A stretch of 64,000 nt of DNA from ZC4RG30 sp964396335 (GCA_964396335.1 CAYNEX010000001.1:15719-79718), one strand, 5' to 3'. Positions 11,440-20,559 are shown, counted from the first letter of the stretch. Numbers and translations: made by a program. The notes: generated from the letters alone by a model not told the origin.

Positions 11440-11583
11440 CGCGTGTCCTTCAGCCGTGGAGCTGATCCCACGGCGTCCCTTCATCCTGCAAGAGAGCAAC
11501 CCACTTGCGCAAGCCGGGGTGTTGGGAGCATTGTGCGCCTGTACGCGACTCGTCGCCATCGGCTCGATCGCAGCACCAAAGAA

Positions 11584-12507
11584 ATGTTCAACAAGCGTCG
11601 CATCGCATTTGCCTGGTTGCCGCTGCTTGGCCTGCTTGCAGCCTGCGGCCCGGTACTCGATCCCGTCGGGGACGTTGCGCGGCAGCAACGAGACCTGATC
11701 TACATCTCAACGGGCCTGATGTTGTTGATCATCATTCCCGTCATGATTCTCATCGTCGTTTTCGCGTGGCGCTACCGCAAGGGCGGCGGCGGCACCTACG
11801 ACCCCGAATTCGACCATTCCACCGGCCTGGAGCTGGCGATCTGGTCCGCGCCGCTGCTGATCATCATCGCGCTGGGTGCGCTGACCTGGTCCAGCACCCA
11901 CCTGCTCGATCCCTTCCGGCCGCTGCCGGTCAAGGGCGGCGAACGGCCGCTGGTGGTGCAGGTGGTTTCCCTCGACTGGAAGTGGCTGTTCATCTATCCG
12001 GAGCAGGGCGTCGCCACGGTCAATGAACTGGTGGTGCCGGTCGATCGGGCGGTGCGTTTCGACATCACCTCGTCGAACATGATGAACACGTTCTATGTCC
12101 CCACCCTGGCGGGCATGATCTATTCAATGCCCGGCATGCGCAGCCAGCTGCATGCCATTGCCAACAAGCCGGTGGAATCCGAAGGTTATTCGGCCAATTA
12201 CAGCGGCGCCGGCTTCTCCCACATGCGTTTCCGCTTCGTGGCGATGGACGAGTCCGGGTTCGGGCAGTGGGTCAACCAGGCCCGCGGCAGCACCCGGGCG
12301 CTCGACCTGGCCGCCTATCGCGAGCTGCTGCAGCCTTCCGAACGTGTGCCGGTGACGCACTTCTCCGGCGTCGATGCCGACCTGTTCCGCCGCACGGTGG
12401 AGCGCTGCGTCGAGCCCGGCACGACCTGCATGAGCGAGTGGATGGATCACCAGCACGACAGCGCCGACCTGATGTCCGCCGGTGAGCCTGGAGTAACTGC
12501 ACCGTGA
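11584..12507 (+). CDS. cyoA: Cytochrome bo3-type ubiquinol oxidase subunit II
   Basis: A 307-residue lipoprotein with a lipobox cysteine at residue 21 (LLAAC), two transmembrane helices (about 40-60 and 85-105) and a periplasmic cupredoxin domain. The region that holds the CuA cysteines in cytochrome c oxidases reads ANYSGAGFSHMRFRF here and lacks both cysteines. This marks a quinol oxidase rather than a cytochrome c oxidase. A COX aromatic-rich motif follows near residues 250-290. The ATG at 11584 gives a normal lipoprotein signal; longer starts upstream would not. The stop overlaps the GTG of cyoB (GTGA). Confidence 0.95.
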   Translation: MFNKRRIAFAWLPLLGLLAACGPVLDPVGDVARQQRDLIYISTGLMLLIIIPVMILIVVFAWRYRKGGGGTYDPEFDHSTGLELAIWSAPLLIIIALGALTWSSTHLLDPFRPLPVKGGERPLVVQVVSLDWKWLFIYPEQGVATVNELVVPVDRAVRFDITSSNMMNTFYVPTLAGMIYSMPGMRSQLHAIANKPVESEGYSANYSGAGFSHMRFRFVAMDESGFGQWVNQARGSTRALDLAAYRELLQPSERVPVTHFSGVDADLFRRTVERCVEPGTTCMSEWMDHQHDSADLMSAGEPGVTAP

Positions 12508-14486
12508 GCGAGTCATCCGTCAGCCCGATCCTGGGCCGCCTGAGCTGGCATTCCTTCCCGTTCCACGAGCCCATCCTGCTGTGGACCTTCATCGTGGTGA
12601 TGGTGCTGGGGGTGGCGCTGGTGGCCACGGTGAGCAAATACAGGCTTTGGGGCTGGTTGTGGCGTGAATGGCTGACCACGGTCGACCACAAGAAGATCGG
12701 CATCATGTACATCATCCTCGGCATCGTGATGCTGCTGAGGGGTTTTGCCGACGCGATCATGATGCGGCTGCAGCAGGCCTGGGCCTTCGGTGGCAGCGAG
12801 GGTTACCTCGACGCGCACCACTACGACCAGATCTTCAGTGCCCACGGCACCATCATGATCTTCTTCGTGGCGATCCCGCTGATCGTCGGCATCGTCAATT
12901 ACGTGATGCCGCTGCAGATCGGCGCGCGCGACGTGGCCTTCCCGTTCCTGAACAGCCTCAGCCTGTGGCTGACCGTGGCCGGCGCGTTGCTGGTCATGGT
13001 GTCGCTGTTCGTCGGTGAATTCACCCGCGGCGGCTGGCTGAACTACGTGCCGGTGGCCAACATCGAGAACAGTCCGGATACAGGACCGGACTACTACTTG
13101 TGGGCATTGCAGCTGGCCGGCGTCGGCACCACCCTGTCGGCCATCAACATGGTGACGACCATCATCCGCATGCGCGCGCCCGGCATGACGATGATGAAGA
13201 TGCCGGTGTTCACCTGGACGGCCCTGTGCAGCAATGTGCTGGCGATCGCCATCTTCCCGACGCTGACCGCCGCCTTCGCGTTGCTGATGCTCGACCGCTA
13301 CATCGGCACCAACTTCTTCACCAACGATCTCGGCGGCAACCCGATGATGTACTGGAACCTCGTATGGGTGTGGGGGCACCCCGAGGTCTATGTGCTGGTG
13401 CTGCCGGTGTTCGGCATCTTCTCGGAGGTGACCTCCACCTTCTGCGGCAAGCGGCTGTTCGGCTACTCGTCGATGGTCTACGCCACGGTGGTGATCACCA
13501 TCCTGTCGTACCTGGTCTGGCTGCACCATTTCTTCACCATGGGAGCCGGCGCCAGTGTCAACAGCTTCTTCGGCATCGCCACCATGGTCATATCGATCCC
13601 GACCGGGGCGAAGATATTCAACTGGCTCTTCACCATGTACCGGGGCCAGATCCGCTTCGAGCTGCCGATGATGTGGACGGTGGCCTTCATGCTCACCTTC
13701 GTGGTGGGCGGCATGACCGGCGTGCTGCTGGCGGTGCCGCCGGCGGATTTCGTGCTGCACAACACGCTGTTCCTGGTGGCCCACTTCCACAACGTGATCA
13801 TCGGCGGCGTGGTGTTCGGCCTGTTCGCCGGCATGTACTACTGGTTCCCGAAGGCCTTCGGGTTCCGCATGGACCCCTTCTGGGGCAAGGTGACCTTCTG
13901 GGGCTGGGTGATCGGCTACTGGGTGGCCTGGACGCCCATCTATGTGGTGGGCCTGATGGGCACCACCCGCCGCGTGCGCCTGTTCGACGATCCCGACCTG
14001 CGCATCTGGTTCGTGATCGCGGCGATCGGCGTGGTCATCATCCTGGTCGGCATCCTCGGTTTCGTGATGCAGATCTACGTCAGCATCCGCGACCGCGAGA
14101 AGCTGCGCGACACCACCGGCGATCCGTGGAACGGCCGCACGCTGGAGTGGTCCACCACTTCGCCGCCGCCGTTCTACAACTTCGCCTTCACGCCGGTGGT
14201 GCATGACATCGACGCCTGGTATGACATGAAGCGTCGCGGCGCGAAGAAGCCCGCCACCGGTTACCGCCCCATCCACATGCCGCACAACACCGGCGCGGGG
14301 GTGATCCTGTCGGCGATCGCGATGGTGTTTGCCTTCGCGATGATCTGGTACATCTGGTGGCTGGCCGCGCTGTCGTTCGTGGCACTGCTGGCCGGCTCGA
14401 TCCTGCACACCTTCAATTACCACCGTGACTACCACCTGCCGGCAGAGGAGGTCGCGCGCATCGAAGCCGCGACGGGCGCCCGATGA
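12504..14486 (+). CDS. cyoB: Cytochrome bo3-type ubiquinol oxidase subunit I
   Basis: A 660-residue polytopic protein, the usual length for CyoB with its extra terminal helices. It holds the haem-copper centre: WGHPEVYVLVLP carries the CuB histidine and the cross-linked tyrosine. The WLHHFFTMG pair gives the two further CuB ligands, and VAHFHNVIIGG carries the high-spin and low-spin haem histidines. The enzyme oxidises ubiquinol, reduces oxygen to water and pumps protons in the inner membrane. It is translationally coupled to cyoA (GTGA) and cyoC (ATGA). Confidence 0.98.
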   Translation: MSESSVSPILGRLSWHSFPFHEPILLWTFIVVMVLGVALVATVSKYRLWGWLWREWLTTVDHKKIGIMYIILGIVMLLRGFADAIMMRLQQAWAFGGSEGYLDAHHYDQIFSAHGTIMIFFVAIPLIVGIVNYVMPLQIGARDVAFPFLNSLSLWLTVAGALLVMVSLFVGEFTRGGWLNYVPVANIENSPDTGPDYYLWALQLAGVGTTLSAINMVTTIIRMRAPGMTMMKMPVFTWTALCSNVLAIAIFPTLTAAFALLMLDRYIGTNFFTNDLGGNPMMYWNLVWVWGHPEVYVLVLPVFGIFSEVTSTFCGKRLFGYSSMVYATVVITILSYLVWLHHFFTMGAGASVNSFFGIATMVISIPTGAKIFNWLFTMYRGQIRFELPMMWTVAFMLTFVVGGMTGVLLAVPPADFVLHNTLFLVAHFHNVIIGGVVFGLFAGMYYWFPKAFGFRMDPFWGKVTFWGWVIGYWVAWTPIYVVGLMGTTRRVRLFDDPDLRIWFVIAAIGVVIILVGILGFVMQIYVSIRDREKLRDTTGDPWNGRTLEWSTTSPPPFYNFAFTPVVHDIDAWYDMKRRGAKKPATGYRPIHMPHNTGAGVILSAIAMVFAFAMIWYIWWLAALSFVALLAGSILHTFNYHRDYHLPAEEVARIEAATGAR

Positions 14487-15106
14487 GTACGGTGACTTCT
14501 CAGGCCGGGGCGCCGCTGCAGTACTACCAGGTCGAAGAGGAGGGCGTGGTCCACGACAGTGGCACGCTGCTCGGCTTCTGGATCTACCTGATGAGCGATG
14601 CGCTGCTGTTCGCGGCCATCTTCGCCACCTTCGGCGTGCTCAGTTCCAGCTTTGCCGGCGGGCCCACGCCGAAGGAACTGTTCGACCTGGGCCTGGTGGC
14701 GGTCAACACCGGCATCCTGCTGGTGTCGGCGCTGACCTGCGGCCTGGCAATGATCTCGATGCAGCAGGGCAACCTCGGCGCCACACGCGCCTGGCTGCTG
14801 GTCACGGGCCTGCTGGGCGCGGCCTTCGTGGGCATCGAGCTGTTCGAATTCGCCGAATTGATCGCGGAGGGGGCCACGCCCCAGCGCAGCGGCTATCTCT
14901 CGGCGTTCTTCACGCTGGTCGGCACGCATGGCCTGCACGTCACCTTCGGCGTGATCTGGGTGGCCGTGATGCTGGTGCAATTGCAGCAGCGCGGGCTGCA
15001 TGACGACAACCGCCGCCGCCTGATGTGCCTCAGCTTGTTCTGGCATTTCCTCGACGTGATCTGGATCGGCGTGTTCACCTTCGTCTACCTGCTGGGGGTG
15101 CTGTGA
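14483..15106 (+). CDS. cyoC: Cytochrome bo3-type ubiquinol oxidase subunit III
   Basis: A 207-residue membrane protein with five predicted helices. LGFWIYLMSDALLFAAIFATF begins the first helix and GTHGLHVTFGVIW is the subunit III signature. The last segment contains FWHFLDVIWIGVF. The ATG overlaps the cyoB stop and its stop overlaps the ATG of the next gene (TGATG), so the operon is read as one coupled unit. Confidence 0.96.
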   Translation: MSTVTSQAGAPLQYYQVEEEGVVHDSGTLLGFWIYLMSDALLFAAIFATFGVLSSSFAGGPTPKELFDLGLVAVNTGILLVSALTCGLAMISMQQGNLGATRAWLLVTGLLGAAFVGIELFEFAELIAEGATPQRSGYLSAFFTLVGTHGLHVTFGVIWVAVMLVQLQQRGLHDDNRRRLMCLSLFWHFLDVIWIGVFTFVYLLGVL

Positions 15107-15501
15107 TGTCCTCCGCCAGGCATGAACCGCAGCGGATCGCGCACGACGAGTTCCACGAACCGGAGCCGTACACGCTGCGCGGCTACCTGGTGGGCTTCGG
15201 CGTTTCGGCGCTGCTGACCATCCTTGCCTTCTGGATCGTGATGAGCGGTGTCATTCCGCGCGCCGGCCTGGCCAGCGCGGCGGTGGTAACGCTGGCGGTG
15301 ATCCAGATCCTGGTGCAGACCGGCGCCTTCCTGCACGTCAACTCGCGCGCGCAGGGCGGCTGGACGCTGATCGCCTATGTGTTCACGGCGGTCCTGCTGC
15401 TGATCACCATCGCCGGCTCGGTGTGGATCATGTATCACCTGAACGTGAACATGATGCCGGGCATGATGCAGGCCGATCCGCCGGTCAACCAGCCGCCGTG
15501 A
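15106..15501 (+). CDS. cyoD: Cytochrome bo3-type ubiquinol oxidase subunit IV
   Basis: A 131-residue protein with three transmembrane helices preceded by a hydrophilic N-terminus. YTLRGYLVGFGVSALLTILAF and QILVQTGAFLHVNS match CyoD; this subunit assists assembly of the CuB centre in subunit I. The start at 15106 gives a TGATG overlap with cyoC. A Met/Pro-rich C-terminus (NMMPGMMQADPP) follows the last helix. Confidence 0.93.
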   Translation: MSSARHEPQRIAHDEFHEPEPYTLRGYLVGFGVSALLTILAFWIVMSGVIPRAGLASAAVVTLAVIQILVQTGAFLHVNSRAQGGWTLIAYVFTAVLLLITIAGSVWIMYHLNVNMMPGMMQADPPVNQPP

Positions 15502-16205
15502 CCGCCAGCCGCGGCAAGCGGCTGGGACTGCTTGCGCTGTGTGCCATCGGCATCCTGCTGTTCGGCTCGCTGGGCGCGTGGCAGGTGCAGCGCCTGGGCT
15601 GGAAGCGCGACCTGATCGCGCGCGTTGATTCGCGCATCCACGCTGAGCCGGTTTCCCTTCCACCGCGGGCGGAATGGTCCAGGCTCGAGCCGCATGATGT
15701 CGAATACCGGCGCGTGCAGCTGCACGGCCACTTCCTCTACCAGCACGACACCCTGGTGGACGCGGTCACTGAACTGGGCGATGGCTGGTGGGTACTCACG
15801 CCGCTGGAGAGCGATGAGGGACTTGTGTGGGTGAATCGTGGCTTCGTCCCGCGGGAGCAGGGCGGTTCGATTCCGGGCACGCAGGGCAAGGGTGAGGTGC
15901 AGGTTACCGGCCTGCTTCGCCGCACCGAACCGGAGGGCCGCATCCTGCGCCCCAATCGCCCGGAGGAAGCCCGCTGGTTCTCCCGCGACGTGCAGGCCAT
16001 GGCCGCGGCGCGCGGGCTGGGCGAGGTGGCGCCGTTCTTCATCGATGCCGAAGCGCAGCCCGGCAGCAATGAATGGCCACGTGGCGGCATGACGGTGGTG
16101 ACCTTCCGCAATGCCCACCTGAGTTACGCCCTGACCTGGTTCGGGCTGGCGGGCCTGTGCGCGGCGGGAGGCGTGCTGGTGCTGCGCGATTCGCCCAGCG
16201 CTTAG
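15498..16205 (+). CDS. SURF1-family oxidase assembly protein
   Basis: A 235-residue protein with an N-terminal helix (about 10-28) and a C-terminal helix (about 205-228) flanking a periplasmic domain, as in SURF1/Shy1. The signature LGAWQVQRLGWK is close to the family motif for the first loop, and VWVNRGFVP matches the central motif. SURF1 proteins help insert haem into haem-copper oxidases. The GTG start overlaps the cyoD stop (GTGA), tying it to this bo3 oxidase rather than to an aa3 enzyme. Its stop codon overlaps the stop codon of the convergent PQQ dehydrogenase gene. Confidence 0.92.
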   Translation: MTASRGKRLGLLALCAIGILLFGSLGAWQVQRLGWKRDLIARVDSRIHAEPVSLPPRAEWSRLEPHDVEYRRVQLHGHFLYQHDTLVDAVTELGDGWWVLTPLESDEGLVWVNRGFVPREQGGSIPGTQGKGEVQVTGLLRRTEPEGRILRPNRPEEARWFSRDVQAMAAARGLGEVAPFFIDAEAQPGSNEWPRGGMTVVTFRNAHLSYALTWFGLAGLCAAGGVLVLRDSPSA

Positions 16206-18262
16206 CGCGGAGCGCCAGCTGGCGCAGCTTCCACCGCAGCCGCGGCCACCGAGATCAGGTACGCCCGCAGCGCCACCGTATCCCCCTCCTTCAGGTATTC
16301 ACGGAACGAAGCCATGCCCCGTTCCGCCAGCACGCCGTCGAGCACGATGGTATCCATCAGCTGCTGGTTCTCCAGCGCCGGTGAACGCCGCAGGTCCGGG
16401 AAGGTGGAGCGCGCTGCGCCATTGCGGCCATGGCAGGTCTGGCATTGTTCCTCGAAAACCGCGGCCCCGCGCTGGATGGTGGCCGCGTCCGCGAACTGCG
16501 GCGGCGGCGCGATCGGCCGCTGCGTGAACGGCGGCAGTTCCGGCAGCACAGTCGTGCCGCCGAGGCCGAATACCAGCAGGCGCGCGCCATTGGGCGCGTA
16601 GTAGCCGCCGGGCACCGGGCCGCCCACGGCGATCGCCACATACTGCCTGCCATCAAGCTCGTAGCTGATCGGGCTCGCCAGCACGGCGGTCTTCGTGTCG
16701 AAGCTCCACAGCCTTTCGCCATCGGTGGCCCGATAGGCGGCGAACTCGCGTTTCGGCAGGTTGCCGTGGAAGACCAGGTTGCCGCCGGTGGCCAGCGCGC
16801 CGGCCGTGACCTGCACGCCGCCGCTGGGATTGATGAACTCCTCGCTGCGCCACACCTCGCGCTGCTGCACCGGGTCCCAGGCCATCAGCCGGCCGGTAAA
16901 GCCGGTCGGCGTGTTCGGATTGTCGGCGAGGTATTTCTGGCGCGCTTCCAGCGGACCGGTGAGCTGCCAGTGCGTGGTGGCCGGGATGTACACCAGGCCC
17001 GTCTTCGGGCTGTATGACATCGACTGCCAGGCGTGGCCGCCCGCGGGTCCCGGGGCGAGGTTGAACACCTTGCCGGTGACATTCGGTCGCGCCTCGGGCA
17101 CTTCGACGGGGCGTCCGGTCTCCAGGTCGACGCCCTTCGCCCAGTTCACGTCGGTGTAGGGCTTCGCGGCCAGCAGCTTTCCATTGGCCGGATCGAGCAG
17201 GTAGAAGAAGCCGTTCTTCGAGGCCTGCGCCACCACGCGGCGCTTCCCACCGTTGATGGGCAGTTCCATCAGGGTCAGCTGCTGGCCGGTGTCGTAGTCC
17301 CAGGTCTCCCAGGGCGTGGGCTGGTAATGCCAGCCATAGCTGCCGTCCCGGGCATGCAGCGCCACGATCGAGGTCATGAACAGGTTGTCGCCGCCGCCCG
17401 CGTCGCGGCGCATCGCATCACCCGGTGTGCCATTGCCGGTGCCGAACATGACCAGGTCGTTGACCGGGTCATAGGTGATGGCATCCCACACCGTGCCGCC
17501 ACCGCCGCCGATCCACCAGCCCGGTGTCTTCCAGGTGGTCGCGGCCATTTCCATGGTGTCGTTCTCGAAGCCCTGCGCCGGATCACCGGGCACGGTCCAG
17601 AAGCGCCACAGGCGTTTGCCGGTTTCGGCGTCATAGGCATCGATGTGGCCGCGCACGTCGAATTCGCCGCCGGCGGAGCCGATGAACACCATGCCATTGG
17701 CGACGCGCGGTGCGCCGGTGATCGAATAGCGTCGTTCATCCGGCGTGACCTTGGTGCTCCACACCTCATCGCCGGTCTTCGCATCCAGCGCAATCAGTCG
17801 GCCGTCGAGCGTGCCGAAGAGGATGCGGCCCTTCCAGGCTGCGGCACCGCGGTTGTCCACGCCGCAGCACAGGTTGATGTTCCAGGCGCCGGCCACCTTC
17901 GGGTCGTGCAGCCAGAGCTGTTCGCCGGTGCGCGCATCCACCGCCATCACCTTGCTCCATGGCAGGGTGACGTACAGCACGCCATCGATCATCAGTGGCG
18001 TGGTTTCGATGTTCTGGTTGGTGGGCAGGTCGATGTACCAGGCCAGGCCCAGTTCGCCGACATTGTTCTCGTTGATGCGGTCGAGCGGGCTGTAGTGCTG
18101 CGCATCGAAGGTGCGGTCATAGCTCAGCCATTGGCCGGGTTCCTGGTCGGCATTGAGCAGGCGCTGCATGTCCACCTGTGCCGGCGCCTTCGCCTTTTGC
18201 TGGCAGCCGCCCAGCGCGGCGGCTCCGATCACGGCAAGCAATATCCATTTCGGCGATGCCAT
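16202..18262 (-). CDS. PQQ-dependent alcohol dehydrogenase-type quinohaemoprotein (lipoprotein)
   Basis: A 686-residue periplasmic enzyme. A signal with an LGGC lipobox (Cys20) is followed by an eight-bladed PQQ propeller. The adjacent cysteine pair Cys132-Cys133, which forms the vicinal disulfide over PQQ in this family, is present, as are the tryptophan-docking repeats (ALDAKTGDEVWSTKV, AYDAETGKRLW). The WDYD segment after PWET holds the likely catalytic aspartate. The C-terminus carries a cytochrome c domain with CQTCH at residues 607-611. Such enzymes oxidise alcohols or aldehydes and pass electrons through haem c to the respiratory chain. It follows four SnoaL-like genes by 64 bases that contain a 10-bp hairpin. 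The substrate is unknown. Confidence 0.93.
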   Translation of the reverse strand: MASPKWILLAVIGAAALGGCQQKAKAPAQVDMQRLLNADQEPGQWLSYDRTFDAQHYSPLDRINENNVGELGLAWYIDLPTNQNIETTPLMIDGVLYVTLPWSKVMAVDARTGEQLWLHDPKVAGAWNINLCCGVDNRGAAAWKGRILFGTLDGRLIALDAKTGDEVWSTKVTPDERRYSITGAPRVANGMVFIGSAGGEFDVRGHIDAYDAETGKRLWRFWTVPGDPAQGFENDTMEMAATTWKTPGWWIGGGGGTVWDAITYDPVNDLVMFGTGNGTPGDAMRRDAGGGDNLFMTSIVALHARDGSYGWHYQPTPWETWDYDTGQQLTLMELPINGGKRRVVAQASKNGFFYLLDPANGKLLAAKPYTDVNWAKGVDLETGRPVEVPEARPNVTGKVFNLAPGPAGGHAWQSMSYSPKTGLVYIPATTHWQLTGPLEARQKYLADNPNTPTGFTGRLMAWDPVQQREVWRSEEFINPSGGVQVTAGALATGGNLVFHGNLPKREFAAYRATDGERLWSFDTKTAVLASPISYELDGRQYVAIAVGGPVPGGYYAPNGARLLVFGLGGTTVLPELPPFTQRPIAPPPQFADAATIQRGAAVFEEQCQTCHGRNGAARSTFPDLRRSPALENQQLMDTIVLDGVLAERGMASFREYLKEGDTVALRAYLISVAAAAVEAAPAGAPR

Positions 18263-18290
18263 TCCCTGGTCTCCCGTTGGCTCATGCGAA

Positions 18291-18317
18291 GAAGCCGGAG
18301 TGTTCAGCTCCGGCTTC
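18291..18317 (-). terminator. 10-bp hairpin between a SnoaL-like gene and the PQQ dehydrogenase
   Basis: GAAGCCGGAG pairs perfectly with CTCCGGCTTC across a 7-base loop. It lies 9 bases after the SnoaL-like stop and about 28 bases before the dehydrogenase start on the minus strand. The following bases are TTCG, not a T-run, so partial termination or attenuation is more likely than a full stop. Confidence 0.45.
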
Positions 18318-18326
18318 GTGTGTCGA

Positions 18327-19112
18327 TCAGCGGCGTGGTGGCTCCGCCAGTGGCTGCGAGCCGTCCACCATGCGGCCCACCTTCAGGGCCTCCATCTGTT
18401 CCTTCGTCCCGGGAGGCGCGGCATAGGCACCGACCTCGTCGCGATCCGGCTTGAACACATTGCCCGTGACCGGGTTCGGGTAGTGGAATGGAATGATGTA
18501 GTAGGCCGGGTAGGTCAGGTAGATGGTGGAAGGCGGCAGGTCCGGCGGTGGATCGAACTTGTCCGGCCAGGTGTTGTTCAACGCATTGCGCCCCCAGCCT
18601 TCCCAGTTGGTGTACATCGTGAACGGACCGGTGAGCCGGCTGATCTTCCAGACGCCGTTCTCCTTGCGGTATTCGTTCTCGTACATCGGCAGGCCCCAGC
18701 CGCCCGAGCTCATCACATAGGCGCGCGCGCGGATCCAGCCGCGGGTGCCATCGGCGGAGATGTCGGGGATCGACTGGAACTGCATGTGGTTGGCCAGCGA
18801 GTTCTCCTTCGCGCCATCCGGGCCGAAGGCGGTCTGCATGTACTCCAGCACGCGGTGCTTGCCGAGGAACAGGCCCTTGCCGCCGATCTCCAGCGTGGCG
18901 TCGTCGCTGAACAGGTCGGCCAGCGGCGTCCACTGGCTCTTGTCGACGAAGTAGCCATAGGTGCGCTGCAGGCGCTCGATGTCGTTCATGTCCTCCAGCG
19001 TGGTGATGCGCTTGTCGAGGGCATCGAGCCGCTCGGCAGCGGACTGCGCCAGCGCGCCGGTGGAGGTGAGGGCGGCCAGCACGGCCGCTGCGATCAGGGT
19101 TGTGCGCTTCAT
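18327..19112 (-). CDS. Secreted SnoaL/NTF2-like protein, paralogue 4 of the array
   Basis: A 261-residue protein with a signal peptide (about 1-22, ending in ALA). A coiled-coil-like segment (RLDALDKRITTLEDMNDIERLQ) and then a SnoaL-like cone domain follow. Landmarks shared with its neighbours are YGYFVDKSQW, ATLEIGGKG, YENEYRKENGVWKI and FHYPNPVTG near the end. It overlaps the previous gene by four bases (ATGA). It is the last of the four paralogues before the PQQ dehydrogenase. No catalytic residues can be assigned. A role in the same periplasmic oxidation pathway is an inference from position only. Confidence 0.85.
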   Translation of the reverse strand: MKRTTLIAAAVLAALTSTGALAQSAAERLDALDKRITTLEDMNDIERLQRTYGYFVDKSQWTPLADLFSDDATLEIGGKGLFLGKHRVLEYMQTAFGPDGAKENSLANHMQFQSIPDISADGTRGWIRARAYVMSSGGWGLPMYENEYRKENGVWKISRLTGPFTMYTNWEGWGRNALNNTWPDKFDPPPDLPPSTIYLTYPAYYIIPFHYPNPVTGNVFKPDRDEVGAYAAPPGTKEQMEALKVGRMVDGSQPLAEPPRR

Positions 19113-19858
19113 CGTACGGCTCCCGTGACGCTGTCCGCGGCCTGTGGCAGGCGGTCGAGCGGCTGCCCGGTGACCGGATGCGGATAGCTGAAGGGTGGAA
19201 TGTAGTTGCCCGGCATGGTGCGGTAGACCACGGTGGGCGGCCGGTCCGGCGGGAAGATCGCGCTGGGGCCCTTCATCGGCAGCAGCGATCGGGCCCAGCC
19301 GCGGTCATAGTCGGTGAACGCAGTGGGATAGAAATGCAGCCGCTGGATCTTCCAGGTGTTGCCTTCCTTCACGTATTCGTTCTCGTAGATGCCCACGCCC
19401 CAGATGCCGTTCTGGCCCGGCTCGGCCAGCTGTACCGGGCCCTGGAAACGTCCCTTTGCGGTGCGGCCGTCGCTGGCAACCGTGATCACCGGCTGCAGCA
19501 TCATGTGGTTGTTCAGGTAACCACGGCCGAGGTTCTCCGGTCCGAACAGCAGCATTGCGCGGCGGATGCGATCGGGACCGACATACACGCCGCTCTGGCC
19601 ATATTCGAACTCGCCGTTGCGGGCGAAGAGGCTGGCGGCCTCGTTCCACAGGCCCTTGTCGAAGTAGTAGCCGAACATCGCCTGCAGGTTCTCGATGGCG
19701 TCGTGGTCCTCCAGGCGCGCAACGCGTTCACGATAGGCGGCAAGGCGCTGTGCCGGCGTGGCATTGGCGCCCGGCGACTGCGCGGCAAGGGCCGGCGCGG
19801 TGGCCAGCAGCAGGCCGGCGACGGCGGCGGCGGAAATGAACTGGAACGGGCGGGCCAT
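19109..19858 (-). CDS. Secreted SnoaL/NTF2-like protein, paralogue 3 of the array
   Basis: A 249-residue protein with a signal peptide ending near residue 26 (ALA). A short helical region (RVARLEDHDAIENLQ) precedes a SnoaL-like domain. It shares FGYYFDKGLWNEAASLF, NGEFEYGQSGVYVG, YENEYVKEGNTWKI, GWAR and FSYPHPVTG with the next genes. Its ATG overlaps the stop of the upstream paralogue (ATGA) and its stop overlaps the downstream start, so the three genes are translationally coupled. Confidence 0.85.
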   Translation of the reverse strand: MARPFQFISAAAVAGLLLATAPALAAQSPGANATPAQRLAAYRERVARLEDHDAIENLQAMFGYYFDKGLWNEAASLFARNGEFEYGQSGVYVGPDRIRRAMLLFGPENLGRGYLNNHMMLQPVITVASDGRTAKGRFQGPVQLAEPGQNGIWGVGIYENEYVKEGNTWKIQRLHFYPTAFTDYDRGWARSLLPMKGPSAIFPPDRPPTVVYRTMPGNYIPPFSYPHPVTGQPLDRLPQAADSVTGAVR

Positions 19859-20559
19859 CAGCGGACTCCTTTCACCGGCTTGCCGGTGACCGGGTTGGGC
19901 GCCTGGAAGGGCGGCACCTGCGGATCGGGGAAGGCGGCATAGGTTTCGGTCGGCGGCCGATCCGGCGGGAAGTCCCGCGAGGTCTGGCTGGCCTTCAGGC
20001 CTTCGCCGGGCTTCAGGCGCGCCCAGCCTTTCTCATAGGGCACCTCGAAGTTCACGTACAGGTGCAGGGACTTGATCTTCCACACCCCGTCTTCTTTCAC
20101 GTAGGTGTTCTCGTAGATGCCATCGCGCCATTCGGCGTGCTTCTTGTACTGGCCCAGCATGCCGTGGTCGCGCCAGCGCGCGGTGGCGCTGCGGCCGTCG
20201 GCGGAGATGAACACCGCCGGCTGCAGCGTCACCCATTCGTTGAGCTGGCCGTAGATCAGGCCCTCCTGGTTGCCATGCAGGCGCTTCAGGTATTCGCGGA
20301 TGCGCGCCTTGCCCACGTACACGCCATCAAGGCCGATCTCGATGGTGCCGTTGTCGGCGAACAGGTCGGCCGCCTCGCCCCACAGGCCGCGGTCGACGTA
20401 ATAACCGAAGGCGCGCTGCAGTTTCTTCACCGCGCGCGTGCCTTCGAGTTTCTCGACGCGCGCGGTCAGCGCGTCGATCTCCGCGTCGATGTTCTGCGCC
20501 TGCGCGTTGGCGCAGGCCAGCATCGACATGACGAGGCAGGTACTCAGCAATCGTTTCAT
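19858..20559 (-). CDS. Secreted SnoaL/NTF2-like protein, paralogue 2 of the array
   Basis: A 233-residue protein. I chose the ATG at 20559 because GGAGAAACC precedes it and a signal peptide (MKRLLSTCLVMSMLACANAQA) follows directly; longer frames upstream encode charged sequence. The mature part begins with a heptad-like stretch (IDAEIDALTARVEKLEG) and continues into the SnoaL-like domain (FGYYVDRGLWGEAADLF, NTYVKEDGVWKI, GWAR, FQAPNPVTG). The pair FGYYVDRGLWGEAADLF / FGYYFDKGLWNEAASLF shows recent common ancestry with paralogue 3. Confidence 0.85.
   Translation of the reverse strand: MKRLLSTCLVMSMLACANAQAQNIDAEIDALTARVEKLEGTRAVKKLQRAFGYYVDRGLWGEAADLFADNGTIEIGLDGVYVGKARIREYLKRLHGNQEGLIYGQLNEWVTLQPAVFISADGRSATARWRDHGMLGQYKKHAEWRDGIYENTYVKEDGVWKIKSLHLYVNFEVPYEKGWARLKPGEGLKASQTSRDFPPDRPPTETYAAFPDPQVPPFQAPNPVTGKPVKGVR

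Noticed and set aside
12513..14435. 640-codon open frame on the minus strand opposite cyoB
   Set aside because: His/Gln/Asp-rich mirror of cyoB with no motif; a GC-driven shadow.
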